A DNA stretch of 64,000 nt from Guadua angustifolia (lineage: Eukaryota > Streptophyta > Magnoliopsida > Poales > Poaceae), in contig CM070520.1 in the NCBI GenBank assembly GCA_036346375.1, positions 19,568,852-19,632,851 of the forward strand. The letters are read 5' to 3'. Positions 1-10,830 of this stretch are shown here, piece after piece. Position 1 is the stretch's first letter; each line of letters starts with the position of its first letter. Below the pieces are notes generated by a model, which was not told the origin of the DNA, ran no database searches, and saw only the letters and a list, made by a program, of their open reading frames with translations. A program made the position numbers and the translations under genes.

Positions 1-1442
1 GCCTGCCAACCAGCGAAGCCAAGGAGGAAACAAAGGACCCATTTGGCAAGACGCAAAACCTGCATGTTCTAGTCTAAAGGGGGGTAACCATTCAGGATCT
101 ACCACAATCTTCAAGTGATTATGAGACAAGTCTATGTATTTTAAGCTCCGTAGATCAGTAAAGTATTCTTCTGTTACAACACCCTGCAAGTCATGATTGC
201 TGTGTGAGTTCATTCTAGTGAAATTAGTGAGCAGACCGATCTCTGATGGCACAGGTCCAGTGAGTTGGTTCTCAGAGAGGTCAAGAGTGACTAAGTTGGT
301 AAATCGGCCCATCCCAGTTGGTAGGGCTCCAGTGATATTGTTGCCCTTCAAACTCAGTTCACGCAGTTTGTCATGTTGCAAACTCTCAAGCAACTCTGTC
401 ATGTTGCAAGATGAGAGACTGAAATCAAGGTCTAAGACTTCCAAATTGCTTAGGTTCCTCAGAAGGTTTGGCACTAGAATGCCCATGTTACCGTACGATG
501 AAAAATGAAAGACTTGGAGGGACGTCATGTCTCCTAGTGCATTTGGAATTAGACCGTATTACCGTACGATGAAAAATAAGTGTATTCAAGATTGAGGTAC
601 TCGAGGCTTGTCAAATTCCAAAACCAACAAGATGCGATCGGGTGGTGAAAATAGTTACTAGAGAGATCGAGCCTCTCGAGCTTTGTGAGGTTGAAGTGTG
701 GGAGCAACTGGATTGCACTTGTAAGTTGGCAACGAGAAAGATAAAGCACCCTTAGACAAGGAATCTTGTTTATAACATAAGGCCAATCAGATACCGTGCT
801 GAGGTCTAGAGACCTCGACAAGTCAAGGAACCGTAACCTTGGTAGATGTGTTAGCCATGATATATCTGTTGACAGCATAGTACTTTCACCGAAAATAATG
901 AGATAGTCCAGCCAACTTGAAAGATTACGGAACTGTGGAGGCAGCGTACCGGGGAATATTATTCTGGACAGGTTCAGATATCTCAGGCTCTTGAGAGAGC
1001 CCAAGAACTCCGGGAAACGACCAGTCAGCCCCTCCAGGATGCTCATGCTGAGGTCGAGGTGCTCCAGATGCTCCAGATAGAGCAGAGATGGAGTTATCTG
1101 GCCGACAAAAGATGTTTGCTTAGATCCATCCACATTGCCAAGTCGAAGCTCGATGACATGGTGACCGGCGCCGGTCCGGTTGCTGCACCGGACGCCCCTC
1201 CAATGGCAGCAGTCCTCGCCTCGCCGCCATGAGGAGAGGCGGCCCATTGGGTCAAAGGTGATGCCGGCTTTGAAGGCCAGCAGCGCGTCCCTCTCGCGCG
1301 GCTGGCATGCTGTCGAGGAGGTGGCCGGTGGCCGTAGGTGCAGCGCGTCGGAGGTGAGGGACAAGGTGGCAGCGACCACGACAAGGAGTAGGAAGCATAG
1401 TGAATTCTTGCTAGTTTGTAAACTGTGGCTGCGGAGATGCAT
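1..1442 (-). pseudogene. LRR receptor-like protein, copy A (5' part, broken)
   Basis: Family role: cell-surface LRR receptor-like proteins of the Cf/Ve/EIX type sense extracellular ligands and signal through partner kinases. The first 297 codons (1442 to 549) give a hydrophobic signal segment (LCFLLLVVVAATLSLTSDAL), an LRRNT cap with the EDCCHWRGVRCSN motif, then LRRs such as LEHLDLS and LRYLNLS. Around 562-584 copy A carries 14 extra nucleotides relative to copy C; the extra sequence repeats text found at 488-507, and the frame is lost. Bases 1-548 continue the LRR region in the shifted frame at about 98% identity to copy C and run off the left edge. The start is unusual: a 17-bp deletion removed the ATG used by copies B and C, and a 4-bp gain (CATG) created an upstream ATG in the correct frame. 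Identity as an LRR-RLP is firm; function is doubtful. Confidence 0.9.
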
Positions 1443-1857
1443 GGGCTGATTGTTAATTTGTTGCGTGTCTTGTGTGCGTCGTGCTTACTGCGGTTTAAGG
1501 GCGCACTTACAAGCAGCTCGATCGATCGAGTCAACACGTACGGTCAAGTCGCCTTTATGTGTCCGGATAGGTCACAGTCTGGATAGTTAATTAGCTCTAG
1601 ATTTTCCGGTCAAAAAAAAAACGACATCGATGAAGACGTCTAAGTGCATTATTATGTGGTAGGAAATGCAATTTTTCGATTAACGAGAATCTTCACCTTG
1701 AATTTGTCAACTAACGGTAATTAATAAGCATTCACAGTATACAGTCAAGTCGTGCACTTGTTATCGCAATTACATGGCAATGCACGGCTTTGGGGTATTT
1801 AGGACAGCCACTGCTGGAGCTGTGATACATTAAGAGTGTTTAGGTATGTCAATCTTG
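1443..1857 (-). promoter_or_regulatory. 5' flank of LRR-A, shared with copies B and C
   Basis: This stretch matches the upstream regions of LRR-B (16731-17555) and LRR-C (36865-37320). On the minus strand it contains two W-box cores 13 bp apart (TTGACT at 1529-1534, TTGACC at 1542-1547) and a third TTGACC at 1608-1613 before an A-run. WRKY factors bind TTGAC(C/T) in defence promoters; use of these sites here is inferred from conservation among copies only. I see no convincing TATA box. Confidence 0.5.
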
Positions 1858-2059
1858 TTTACATTTTAGACTAAAAATATAAACTTAATTTACTTTATTT
1901 TAGCCTACAAGTTCTAGATCTGATGTGAAACTAGGATCTGGAGTTTTGCCAAATAGGGCCATATGTCAGGAAATCCAGGTCGTATAGGATTTTTTTTTAC
2001 AATTTAACTAGAGCTCTGAAGACATGAGACTGAAGAAGCATCAGCAGCACCCTACCCAA

Positions 2060-2089
2060 AAAAAACACACACACGCGCGCGCGCGCACA
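2060..2089. repeat. (CA)n(CG)n alternating purine-pyrimidine tract
   Basis: An A-run is followed by ACACACAC and then CGCGCGCG. The same tract occurs reversed at 25046-25070 in the inverted LACS copy, so it predates the duplication. Such alternating runs can adopt Z-DNA; that is general knowledge, not shown here. Confidence 0.8.
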
Positions 2090-2724
2090 TTGAAGTTGTG
2101 TAGAGCATCATGATCATGATGTCTAATTGTCTATTGCCTGTACAATAATCCTTTTGTACTCCAGGTACATAAATGTATAGCTTAGTGTGAACCCGGCAAA
2201 TTAGTACTTTTCATTCCAGCCGCATTTTATGTTTATTGAAAGACTGAAAGTTGCATCAAATAAAGGTGAACAGTACTAATAATGGTTTGCACATAGGCGA
2301 ATTTTGAACTATAAGAATTACTCAAACAATAAGCTTTCCAGGTAACGCGTTTCGAAGTTTTATACAGCATTCATGTCCATAACTGTGCTCTTTTGAATGC
2401 AGAAACTTTATGTCGGATTAAGGCCTTGAGGGACAGAGAGTGAATATATGCGGTACTAGTATAAGATATCACAGCTCCAGCCCTAACCAACAAACTTTCT
2501 GTTCTTACATCTGGAAACATGACGTACAGGTCTCAACTCTTGAATCTTGATTATTTATATATACATGCTTCCTCCTGAAGAATCACAAGGGTCGTAACTA
2601 CTTGCTGATGTTTAACCATCAATGTGTAGTTCCCACCTTGGCATTCTTGTACAGCTGGTCAATGTGATCCTGCAGCAAATTTGTTCTTTGTATGAATAAA
2701 ATTATGCATATGTATACATGATTA

Positions 2725-3182
2725 TGTTGGGTTGATCTCTACGGCTTGGTCAAAGACCAAGTCCATAACCGTTTCGCGCCCTGATCGGGGGCGCAACAAC
2801 CTCTTGGTTGCGGCCCCCTGTCACGCCTGCGCTACATATATAGAGGGACCAGCCGGCACACGAACCAATGTTCGTGGTGACTCCTAGCGCCCAACATTCC
2901 CACAAGACCGATCAAACCCTAGCGCTGTAGTGACGGAAGGCCGCCGCCATTGTTCTTCGTCGCCGACTCCATCGTCTTCTTCCTCTCCGTCGAGCGAGCA
3001 AAGAAGGAGGCGCGGGAGAAGAAAGGAACTTCACTGCATCCTCTACATCTCCGAACGATTCGACCACCATGGCTTCGGGATCGAACGGGAGTAACGGCAA
3101 CACCGAAGGTAGGCGTCTTATACTTGTAGATCTAGTGGTTAGTGGTGAAGGGGAAGATCCTAGAACCCTAGAGATCCTATCA
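2725..3182 (+). repeat. 5' LTR of Copia-1
   Basis: 458-bp terminal repeat, TG...CA ends. A TATA-like ACATATATAGAGGG lies at about 2833-2846. Most differences from the 3' LTR are substitutions or single-base indels in G/C runs, roughly 2-3% in total by eye. Confidence 0.93.
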
Positions 3183-3183
3183 A

Positions 3184-3195
3184 TGGTATCAGAGC
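3184..3195 (+). other. Primer binding site of Copia-1
   Basis: TGGTATCAGAGC, complementary to the 3' end of initiator Met-tRNA, begins one base after the 5' LTR. This is the standard minus-strand priming site of plant Copia elements. Confidence 0.9.
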
Positions 3196-4336
3196 TGTCG
3201 GTTTTACCCTAACCCTAACCCTAGAAGTACCAAATTCCTTCGGTTCATCCCCAACCCGAGCCAAATTTCACACCTAGAGGCTCGGGGTAAGTCAAGATCT
3301 AAAAGAAACAGCAAATAGAAGGAGATGAATCCTAGATCGGAATTTTCATTCCCCAAATCGAGAAACCCTAGACTATTTTTTTCCCCAAAACCCAAAGAAT
3401 ATCAAGAACAGCATTAAGAAAGGGAAGGGAGACCTACCTGGCCTCCTGTGCTCGTCGTTTTCGGCGAGGAAGTAGCCGCGCATCGCGATGCCCGTGTGGC
3501 GCGCCCTCCGCCCGGCGAAGTCGCCGCCAGCAAGGAGGCACCGCCGCAGACCACTCGACGGCACCATGTCCACCCTCGGGCGGTCATACGCACCGGCGAG
3601 GGGCCTGCCGACGGCGCCGCCGCTCTCCGCCTCGTTCTCTTGCGCGCAGCTCGGAGACGAAGCGAACGTGGAGGTGTGTGTGCGAATGAATTAGGGTTTT
3701 GAGGGGAATCCGAAATTTCCGGGTTTTATTCCAACCCGAAGCGATCTCGACCGTTTGTGTGATCTGACGGTGCTGATTGAAGGCGGCCCGGCTGGGTGCT
3801 TTAGGCCCAGGCGGGAGAGTGAATTAGCGGCCCAGGCCCACGTTGCGTTGGCCTGGCGTCCGAGCGTGAAGAGAATCCATTTCGGGCCGAATTTGGCCTT
3901 GAACAGTAATATGCACAGTAAAGTTTTTGATTTATTTTTGCTGTGAAGAATAGTTTAAGTGCTAAATTAAGTTTCCGCTGCAAAATTCAAGTTTAAATTT
4001 TCTTTTCTCTGATTAAATTGAAACCAACGTGGATATTTAATTAGAGAAAATAGTAAAAAGAGATGTTTTATATAGTATTTCTGCTGAAAATAATAAAAGA
4101 TATGGTAATTTTATTTTTCTGACCAACGTTGAAAAATAATTTTGCCATGACCATGTTAAGTATGATAGAAAGTTTTGAATGAAGTTTGCTCTATTCTAAT
4201 ACTGCCCAACGGTGTTTTAGAAATAGATCAGTCTTTATTAAAGTTGAGAGCATGTTTAATTGACCAACGTTAATTTATTCATGCCAAAGTTTATATTTTT
4301 AGTTCTTGATTAAACTCTTGTTTCTTTCATGAAGCT
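3196..4336 (+). other. Untranslated leader of Copia-1
   Basis: About 1.1 kb between the primer binding site and gag. It starts with a short CCCTAAC run (about 3206-3222), then GC-rich sequence (3420-3700) and an AT-rich stretch up to gag. Short open frames in the GC-rich part are Arg/Ala-rich and resemble no protein I know. No convincing gene is seen. Confidence 0.6.
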
Positions 4337-5062
4337 TTTCCAACCAAGATTGCCAATTCCCTAAGTGTCTTTCAAGGACTTGAAAGGTTGAACGGCAACA
4401 ATTACTCCTCATGGAGAGAGAATCTGAACTTGGCCATGGCTATGGCTGAGATAGATTATGCTTTGCTTCATCCAAGGCCTGTGGCACCGGTTCTGGCAGC
4501 AGCTGGGAGTCCGGAAGCCGCAAATAATGCTGCGGCAGAATTGTCGTATAGTATTGAGAAGGCAAAGTGGGACAACTCAAATAGAAAGTGCCTCATGGTG
4601 ATCAAAGGCACCATCATTGAGTCCATAAGGGGAGCAATCCCAGAATGTACAGATGCTACTCAGTATCTGAAGAAAATAGAAGAGCAGTTTACTGGATCCA
4701 CAAAGGCCTATGCAGGCACATTGATCAAGAAACTTGTCAATGACAAGTATGATGGATCTGGGCTGCGTAATGGACCAGGAATTAGAGAGCATATTCTCAA
4801 GATGACCAACATGGCTCACTCTCTCACGTCTTTTGACATGCCTTTAAAGAATGATTTCATAGTCCATCTTGTACTGGTTTCATTACCAAAAGAATTTGAG
4901 ACTTTTGTTGTGAACTACAACATTAGTGAAGAAAAGTGGTCTATTGAAAAGTGCATTGCCATGTGTGTCCAAGAAGAAGAAAGATTAAAGGCACAAAGGG
5001 TTGATGAACTGAATCAAGTTAAACATCCTCGGAAGAAAAAGAATTATTTCAGATTCGAATAA
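4337..5062 (+). pseudogene. Copia-1 gag (capsid region)
   Basis: Encodes the UBN2/retrotransposon-gag type capsid found at the start of Copia polyproteins: LNGNNYSSWRENLNLAMAM near the N-terminus and KLVNDKYDGSGLRNGPGIRE, then HLVLVSLPKEFETFVVNYN, further on. The open frame extends upstream of codon 4388 (FPTKIANSLSVFQGLERL) but I find no ATG in frame close by, so the start is unresolved. It ends at a stop at 5060-5062 in the basic linker before the zinc knuckle, splitting gag from pol; related elements read through here. Confidence 0.85.
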
Positions 5063-5178
5063 GCCAAATTTCAAGAAAGGCAACTACCAAAAGGGCAATT
5101 ATCGCAGAAAAGGTTCACCAATTTTGAGAAGGGTGAACACTCAAATGGAGGACGAACTCCAATGGAGGACATGGTTCC

Positions 5179-7164
5179 ATGGGGCGACCTCCTAGGCCTC
5201 CGCCAGAGCACGTGACCTGCACACTGCAGCATTGTCACCGAAAAGGGCACCGCATGAAAGATTGCGTTCTGTTCCTCAAGTTGCTGAACAAAAAGGGTAA
5301 AGATCAAGTTACATTCATAGATGAATCCTTGTATATAGATTCACCAACTAATACTTGGTGGATAGATTCTGGTGCAACTGTTCATGTTGCTAATTCTATG
5401 CAGGGATTCCGTACGAGGAGGATCCTACAAAGAGGAGAAAGAGGAATTAGAGTGGCGAATGGAGTTGAAGCTGATGTGGAAGCCATTGGAGATCTTCCAT
5501 TAGAGTTGGATGGCGGCTACATACTCCATTTGCGAGATGTTCTATTAGTGCCTTCTTTAAGAAGGAATTTAATTTCAGTGTCTTGCTTAGATGATGAGAA
5601 CATTCAGTGTCATTTTGGGAATGGAAAGTGTGTAATAAAGTCTAATAATATAGATGTTGGTCTTGCCATCCGACAAGACAAGCTTTATTTGCTATCCCAT
5701 TATGATATTGTGAATGACATAAGTACCTCCTCGAATGCGAAAGTATGCAATGTTACTGCAAAGCGAAAGAGAATAGAAAGTGAATCGTCATCAAAATTAT
5801 GGCATTGTCGTTTAGGCCATATTTCGAGGGGGAGAATTGAACGATTAATCAAAGAAGAAATTCTTCCTCCCCTAGACTTTTCAGACACAGATCATTGCAT
5901 AGATTGTATTAAAGGCAAATATGTTAAACAAATAAAGAAAGGCGCCAAGCGTAGCACAGGAATTTTGGAAATAATCCACACAGACATTTGTGGTCCTTTT
6001 CCTGTAAAGACAGTGGATGGTTTTGATTCATTCATTACATTCACTGATGATTATTCTCGCTATGGCTATATTTATCCTATCAAAGAAAGATCAGAAGCAT
6101 TAGAAAAGTTTAAGATATTTAAAGCTGAAATAGAGAATCAACATGATTTAAAGATCAAAGTAGTAAGATCAGACCGTGGAGGGGAGTACTACGGTAAACA
6201 CACCCCTTATGGCCAAGTTCCAGGACCTTTTGCAAGGTACCTGCGGGAAAATGGCATAGTAGCCCAGTATTCTATGCCGGGCGAACCTCAGCAAAATGGA
6301 GTAGCTGAAAGGCGTAATCGTACCTTAATGGATATGGTGAGAAGTATGATAAGTTACTCCACTTTACCGGTTAGTCTATGGATGGAGGCTTTAAAAACCG
6401 CTGCCCATATTCTTAATCGGGTACCCAGTAAGTCGGTGCCTAAAACACCGTATGAGTTATGGACTGGAAGGAAGCCATCACTAAACTATCTACATGTGTG
6501 GGGCTGTCCAGCTGAGGCAAAAGTATTCAACCCAAACATAGAAAAGTTAGATCCAAAGACAATCAGTTGCCATTTCATTGGCTATCCTGAAAGATCAAAG
6601 GGTTATCGTTTCTACTGTCTAGACAGACATACCAAGTTTGTAGAAACTAGACACGCTGTGTTTATAGAGGATGATATGATCAGGGGGAGCATGGTACCCC
6701 GAGAAATTAGCCTTGATGAGAAGCGGGTTTGTGCCCCAACTCCTATGATTCAAGAGCCTTTCTTCTCGATACCTGTTGTTGCTGTATCACCTGAAGTTAC
6801 AGCACCTGCTGGTGATTCTCCAAGTGCAACAGTCGGTGCGCCAGAGGCACCTGTTGTGGAGCCCGAGGCCCCTGCTGTTGCTAGTGAGGAGTCTGAGCAG
6901 CCTCCTGTAGAGAGCAGTGAACCTGCTCAAGAACCACTTAGAAGATCACAAAGAAACAGGAGATCAGCTATTCCAGCTGATTATGAAGTTTATATCAGTG
7001 AAGACATAGAAATAGAGGGTGATCCCACCTCTTATGAGGAAGCGATGAGCAGTCCCAATTCATCGAAGTGGCTTGCTGCCATGCAAGATGAAATGAAATC
7101 CATGAGTACAAACAAAGTCTGGGACTTAGAAGAAATTCTAAAGGAGCCAAAACAAGAGCTGTAA
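5179..7164 (+). pseudogene. Copia-1 pol, part 1: zinc knuckle, protease, integrase
   Basis: A 661-codon frame. The knuckle remnant HCHRKGHRMKDC lacks the usual first Cys spacing. Protease has the aspartic triad in TWWIDSGATVHVANS. Integrase carries the HHCC region (HCRLGHIS, CIDCIKGK) and a DDE core visible as HTDICGPFP, VRSDRGGEYYG and ERRNRTLMDMV, followed by the YELWTGRKPSLNYLHVWGC block. A Pro/Glu/Ala-rich linker leads to RRSQRNRRSA and the start of RT. The frame breaks near 7160: the expected CKWVYKTKRDSKG continuation lies in another frame at 7161-7290. Confidence 0.92.
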
Positions 7165-8586
7165 ATGGGTCTACAAAACCAAACGTGACTCCAAAGGGAA
7201 TATTGAAAGGTTTAAAGCTAGACTTGTCGCAAAAGGCTTCACTCAGAGAGAAGGAATAGATTATACCGAAACCTTCTACTTTGTTTAACAAAGGATTCTT
7301 TTAGAATCATTATGGCACTAGTTGCTCATTATGATTTAGAATTACATCAGATGGATGTTAAGACGGCATTCCTAAATGGGGATTTATATGAGAATGTGTA
7401 CATGGCTCAACCCAAAGGTTTTGTCATGAAAGGAAAAGAAAATATGGGATGTCGATTAAAGAAGTCCATTTATGGATTAAAACAAGCGTCTAGACAGTGG
7501 TACATTAAGTTTGACGAAACTATAAGAAATTTTGGGTTCAAAGAGAATGAAGAGGACAACTGCATTTATGCAAAGTTTAATAGAGGGAAATATATTTTCC
7601 TAGTTTTATATGTGAATGATATCCTATTAGCAAGCAAAGTTGATAAAGATCTCTTGCTAGAAACAAAGAAGTTCTTGTCCTCAAAGTTTGATATGAAAGA
7701 TCTTGGTGAAGCATCTTATGTATTAGGAATTGAGATACACCGAGATAGAAAAAGAGGGGTGCTAGGGCTATCACAGAAGGCATACATAGAAAGTGTTTTG
7801 AAAAGATATAGTATGCATATGTGTAATGCCACGCCTGCTCCAATAGTCAAGGGCGATAAGTTTGGGAATTTTCAGTGTCCAAAGAACAAGTATGAGATCG
7901 ATCGAATGAAATCAGTCCCATATGCTTCAAATTGCCGGAAGCATAATGTATGCTCAAATATGTACTGCATACGACTTAGCATTTACAACCGGATGCTTGG
8001 AAGATATCAGATTAATCCAGAGTTGATCAACGGAAAGTCAGAAAGAAAGCCTTGCGGTATTTGCAAGGGACAAAGAGCCTCATGCTAACATATAGAAAGT
8101 CAAGTGCCCTAGAGATTGTGGGCTATGCAGATGCAGATTAGGCAGGTGTAAAGATATGGAAAGTCCACATCGGGATATGTGTTCACCCTCGCGAGGAGCT
8201 ATATCATGGAAAAGTATAAAACAATCGATCGTTGTAACGTCGACAATGCACGCTGAGTTTGTGGCATGCTATGAGGCAACCGGCGAGCAATGTGGTTTAA
8301 AAAGTTTGTACCGGCCGAGAGTGGTAGATAGCATAGAAAGACCACTCAAATTATCTTTGCGACAATGAGCCAAGAAGATTTTACTCTCACAACAACAAGT
8401 CAAGTGGTGCTGCCAAACACATAGAGATCAAGTTTTATGTTGTGAAAGAGAAAATTCAGGATCAAACAATAGAGCTTGAGCATATAAGCACAGAAGACAT
8501 GTTAGCGGATCCGCTCACCAAAGGTCTTTCTCCCAACGTGTTTAAAAAGCACGTAGCCGGCATGGGTTTAAAAGAAGGACTATGAT
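7165..8586 (+). pseudogene. Copia-1 pol, part 2: reverse transcriptase and RNase H
   Basis: RT resumes in a new frame (KWVYKTKRDSKGNIERFKAR), meets a TAA at about 7287, then runs open 7312-8088 (MDVKTAFLNGDLYENVYMAQ, KSIYGLKQASRQWY, LVLYVNDILLAS). The catalytic motif is normally YVDD; here codon 7615-7617 is AAT, giving Asn for the first catalytic Asp. RNase H is fragmented: KSIKQSIVVTSTMHAEFVAC near 8210-8260, and ISTEDMLADPLTKGL with the C-terminal end near 8586. Several frame breaks; not functional as read. Confidence 0.9.
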
Positions 8587-8833
8587 TCTGGATAATAGGG
8601 GTCATTCAAAGCAACCATCTCCCACAAAGACAAAGTTATTCGCTTTGAAGTAGAGAGGTGTGCTATAGTCATTGAGTTCAAAGAAGATGTAATCGATTGT
8701 GGCGCCTTGGTCTTGGTGCACTAATCTATGGAGGAGGGGATATTAAGTTAAAAAGTATGAGATATAAAAGTTAATAGATCAAGATATAAAGTTTCAAAGC
8801 TAAAAAGATTAAGTTCGAGATCAAGGGGGAGAA

Positions 8834-9296
8834 TGTTGGGTTGATCTCTACGGCTTGGTCAAAGACCAAGTCCATAACCGTTTCGCGCCCTGATCGGGGG
8901 CGCAACAACCTCTTGGTTGCGGCCCCCTGTCACGCCTGCGCTACATATATAGAGGGACCAGCCGGCACACGAACCAACGTTCGTGGTGACTCCTGGCGCC
9001 CTACATTCCCACAAGACCGATCAAACCCTAGCGCGTGTAGTGACGGGAAGGCCGCCGCCACTGTTCTTCGTCGCCGACTCCATCGTCTTCTTCCTCTCCG
9101 TCCAGGCGAGCAGCAAGGAGGCGCGCGGGAGAAGAAAGGAACTTCGCTGCATCCTCTACATCTCCCGAACGATTCGACCACCATGGCTTCGGGATCGAAC
9201 GGGAGTAACGGCAACACCGAAGGTAGGCGTCTTATACTTGTAGATCTAGTGGTTAGTGGTGAAGGGGAAGATCCTAGAACCCTAGAGATCCTATCA
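8834..9296 (+). repeat. 3' LTR of Copia-1, preceded by polypurine tract
   Basis: 463-bp copy of the 5' LTR. The polypurine tract CAAGGGGGAGAA (about 8822-8833) abuts the TG start. The 3' end is CTATCA at 9296, followed by flanking GATTG. Confidence 0.93.
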
Positions 9297-9803
9297 GATT
9301 GCATTCCCAAAAAGAAATCAGAAGAACAATGCCAAGCAAAGACCTTGTAATATTTGAGCAGCTGGGGCCTCTTGAGCTTAAAAGTTGGAGTGATCAAGTC
9401 CTTCTCTATGCTGAATGGCACTGGCTCCAGGTAGACTGCTTTCAGCATCTCAAAGCCTTTCAACTGCATTGAACAAGATTGACAAGTTGTTGATCTCATA
9501 CATTGCTCATGAAGCATGAAAATGAAATACAAAATATCGTTTGCTTTGTTTTCTCGCATCATTTATCAACGTACCCTGAGTTTCTGACCAGTTTTGTTTA
9601 GCTCATCCTGGATGTACCTCCTTGCTTTTGGATCATTGCACAGCTCTGCAAAGTCACCAGTCTTGCTATTCAATGCAGCCCAATCCTCAAGAGCTTCCTT
9701 CTCAGGGACAACCACAGCAACAAGGAAGGACTCAAAGCTGTTCCCATAGACCCAAACCTGATTCAAAGAGGAGCCTCTAGGTAAGTTGCAACTGAACACA
9801 GAT

Positions 9804-9941
9804 TTTTTTTCGATAAAGGAAGCAATTTAATTAATATCAAGTACAGTACATCAAGAAGATATAAAGTCTTGGCACACTTCCAGCTTCTGTTTAGAACACA
9901 CAGCCATGGAGAAAAAAAAAAGATAGACACACTCTAGTGAT
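9804..9941 (-). mobile_element. SINE-like retroposon in LACS-1 intron
   Basis: About 138 bp ending (minus strand) in TTATCGAAAAAAAA, flanked by a CACAGAT duplication at 9797-9803 and 9942-9948. LACS copy 2 has the uninterrupted intron at the equivalent place (about 24275-24285). The tail TATCGAAA is shared with the insert at 17891-18048. Rice SINEs of the p-SINE/OsSN type have a comparable size; the family name is not certain. Confidence 0.72.
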
Positions 9942-9960
9942 CACAGATAGTGTAACTCAA

Positions 9961-10108
9961 CATTGCCTGGGCGTGTAGGTAGTTTCGTTTCTTTCTTTCC
10001 ATCTCTATTTATCCCCGTGGGTTTTTAGCCATTGCTGTTCACCGATGTATTGGTTTCTATTCTTTTTTTAATGCATGGTAGAGCTCTTGCCGATTATTTA
10101 AAAAAAAA
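9961..10108 (+). mobile_element. LINE 3'-end fragment with A-tail
   Basis: Absent from the matching LACS-2 intron, so it is an insertion of about 145 bp. It ends GTAGAGCTCTTGCCG..., then an A-run, the style of grass L1-type LINE 3' ends (a 'gcagagctcctgcc' 3'UTR followed by poly-A). No clear target duplication, and no coding sequence. Confidence 0.5.
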
Positions 10109-10830
10109 TTGACGTAGTCTGTCTGTTTGTCTAAATTGTCATACCGATGTGACCAGAGGAGACGTGCAGTATGCACTTTCTAGAACCTCCACTGCTACGT
10201 ACTCCCCCTGGGACAGCTTGAAGATGTTCTTCTTCCTGTCGATGATCTTCATAGTGCCATCAGGTTGCCACTCTCCGATGTCACCTGCATGCATAAGGTG
10301 AATTGGAAATTTCTGGTAATTTATCTGCACTTCCCGATCATTCAGTAAGCTAGAAATGAAGGAAGAAAGGCTGCACCTGTATGGAACCAACCATCCGAGA
10401 ACAATTCTTCAGTGAGATCAGGGCGCTTGTAGTACCCAGAGAACAAGGCATGGCCCCTCAAGCAGATCTCACCTCTGGGTGCTTCGGAGAGTGCGTCGTA
10501 ACCCATTTCAGGAATGGACTCCAATCGTGCCTCGATCGTCGTCACAGGAGGGCCAACTGTTCCAATCATGGAGAAAATATTTGCAATTGACGTGAAGCAT
10601 CCTGCGCAACTCTCAGTGAGCCCTGGATACCAAGAACACAGTTAACGATTTCTCGCCTCTCAGGATTATACAAGTATGTAGGCTTCAGTAAATAATGAGT
10701 ACTACTGATGAATTTAGACAGTTGAAGAAACATTGAGTGATTTGCCATTCATAACAACTGATCTGAGTCACGACTGAACAAGTAAACTTGCTAATATGGT
10801 TATGATGTGCGTGATTGTTAAATGACTCAG

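Larger units (their letters stand above)
2725..9296 (+). mobile_element. Ty1/Copia LTR retrotransposon inserted in the LACS-1 intron
   Basis: A complete-length, defective Copia element of about 6.6 kb. Two direct LTRs (2725-3182 and 8834-9296) start TGTTGGG and end CTATCA. Domain order is gag, protease, integrase, reverse transcriptase, RNase H, as in Copia. Flanks are GATTA on the left and GATTG on the right, a 5-bp target duplication with one change. The inverted LACS copy 2 preserves the empty site near 24388-24396, confirming the boundaries. Coding is interrupted by frameshifts and stops (near 5062-5179, 7160 and 7287), and the RT catalytic box reads YVND instead of YVDD. Mobilisation would need proteins in trans. 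Confidence 0.95.
1858..10830 (-). pseudogene. LACS: Long-chain acyl-CoA synthetase fragment, copy 1 (3' half, split by Copia)
   Basis: LACS enzymes activate fatty acids to acyl-CoA. Only the 3' exons are present, read on the minus strand: about 10623-10376 (MIGTVGPPVTTIEARLESIP, GEICLRGH, DGWFHTG), about 10285-10144 (DIGEWQPDGTMKIIDRKKN, the adenylate-forming signature region, then KLSQGEYVAVEVLES), about 9759-9574 (VWVYGNSFESFLVAVVVPEK), about 9467-9344 (EPVPFSIEKDLITPTFKLK) and a last exon near 2674-2632 (DHIDQLYKNAKV). The final intron holds the 6.6-kb Copia element; the intron after the VLESA exon holds a SINE and a LINE-tail fragment. Homology with copy 2 stops at about 10830, within the intron before the first listed exon, so the N-terminal half and promoter are missing. 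The 1858-2630 tail is 3' flank also present, inverted, in copy 2. Family assignment is secure; it cannot encode a full enzyme. Confidence 0.88.

Noticed and set aside
1094..1537. Alternative frames and antisense frames over the LRRNT end of copies A, B and C
   Set aside because: They repeat in every copy because the DNA is GC-rich and conserved; their proteins are Arg/Pro/Ser-rich and lie over the recognised LRR frame.
3184..3195. tRNA genes at TGGTATCAGAGC sites (3184, 51924) and the variant at 43760
   Set aside because: Only the 11-12 nt primer complement is present, next to LTR ends; no cloverleaf.
3206..3222. Telomere-like repeat
   Set aside because: Only about two and a half CCCTAAC units, not the plant CCCTAAA repeat, and located in a retrotransposon leader.
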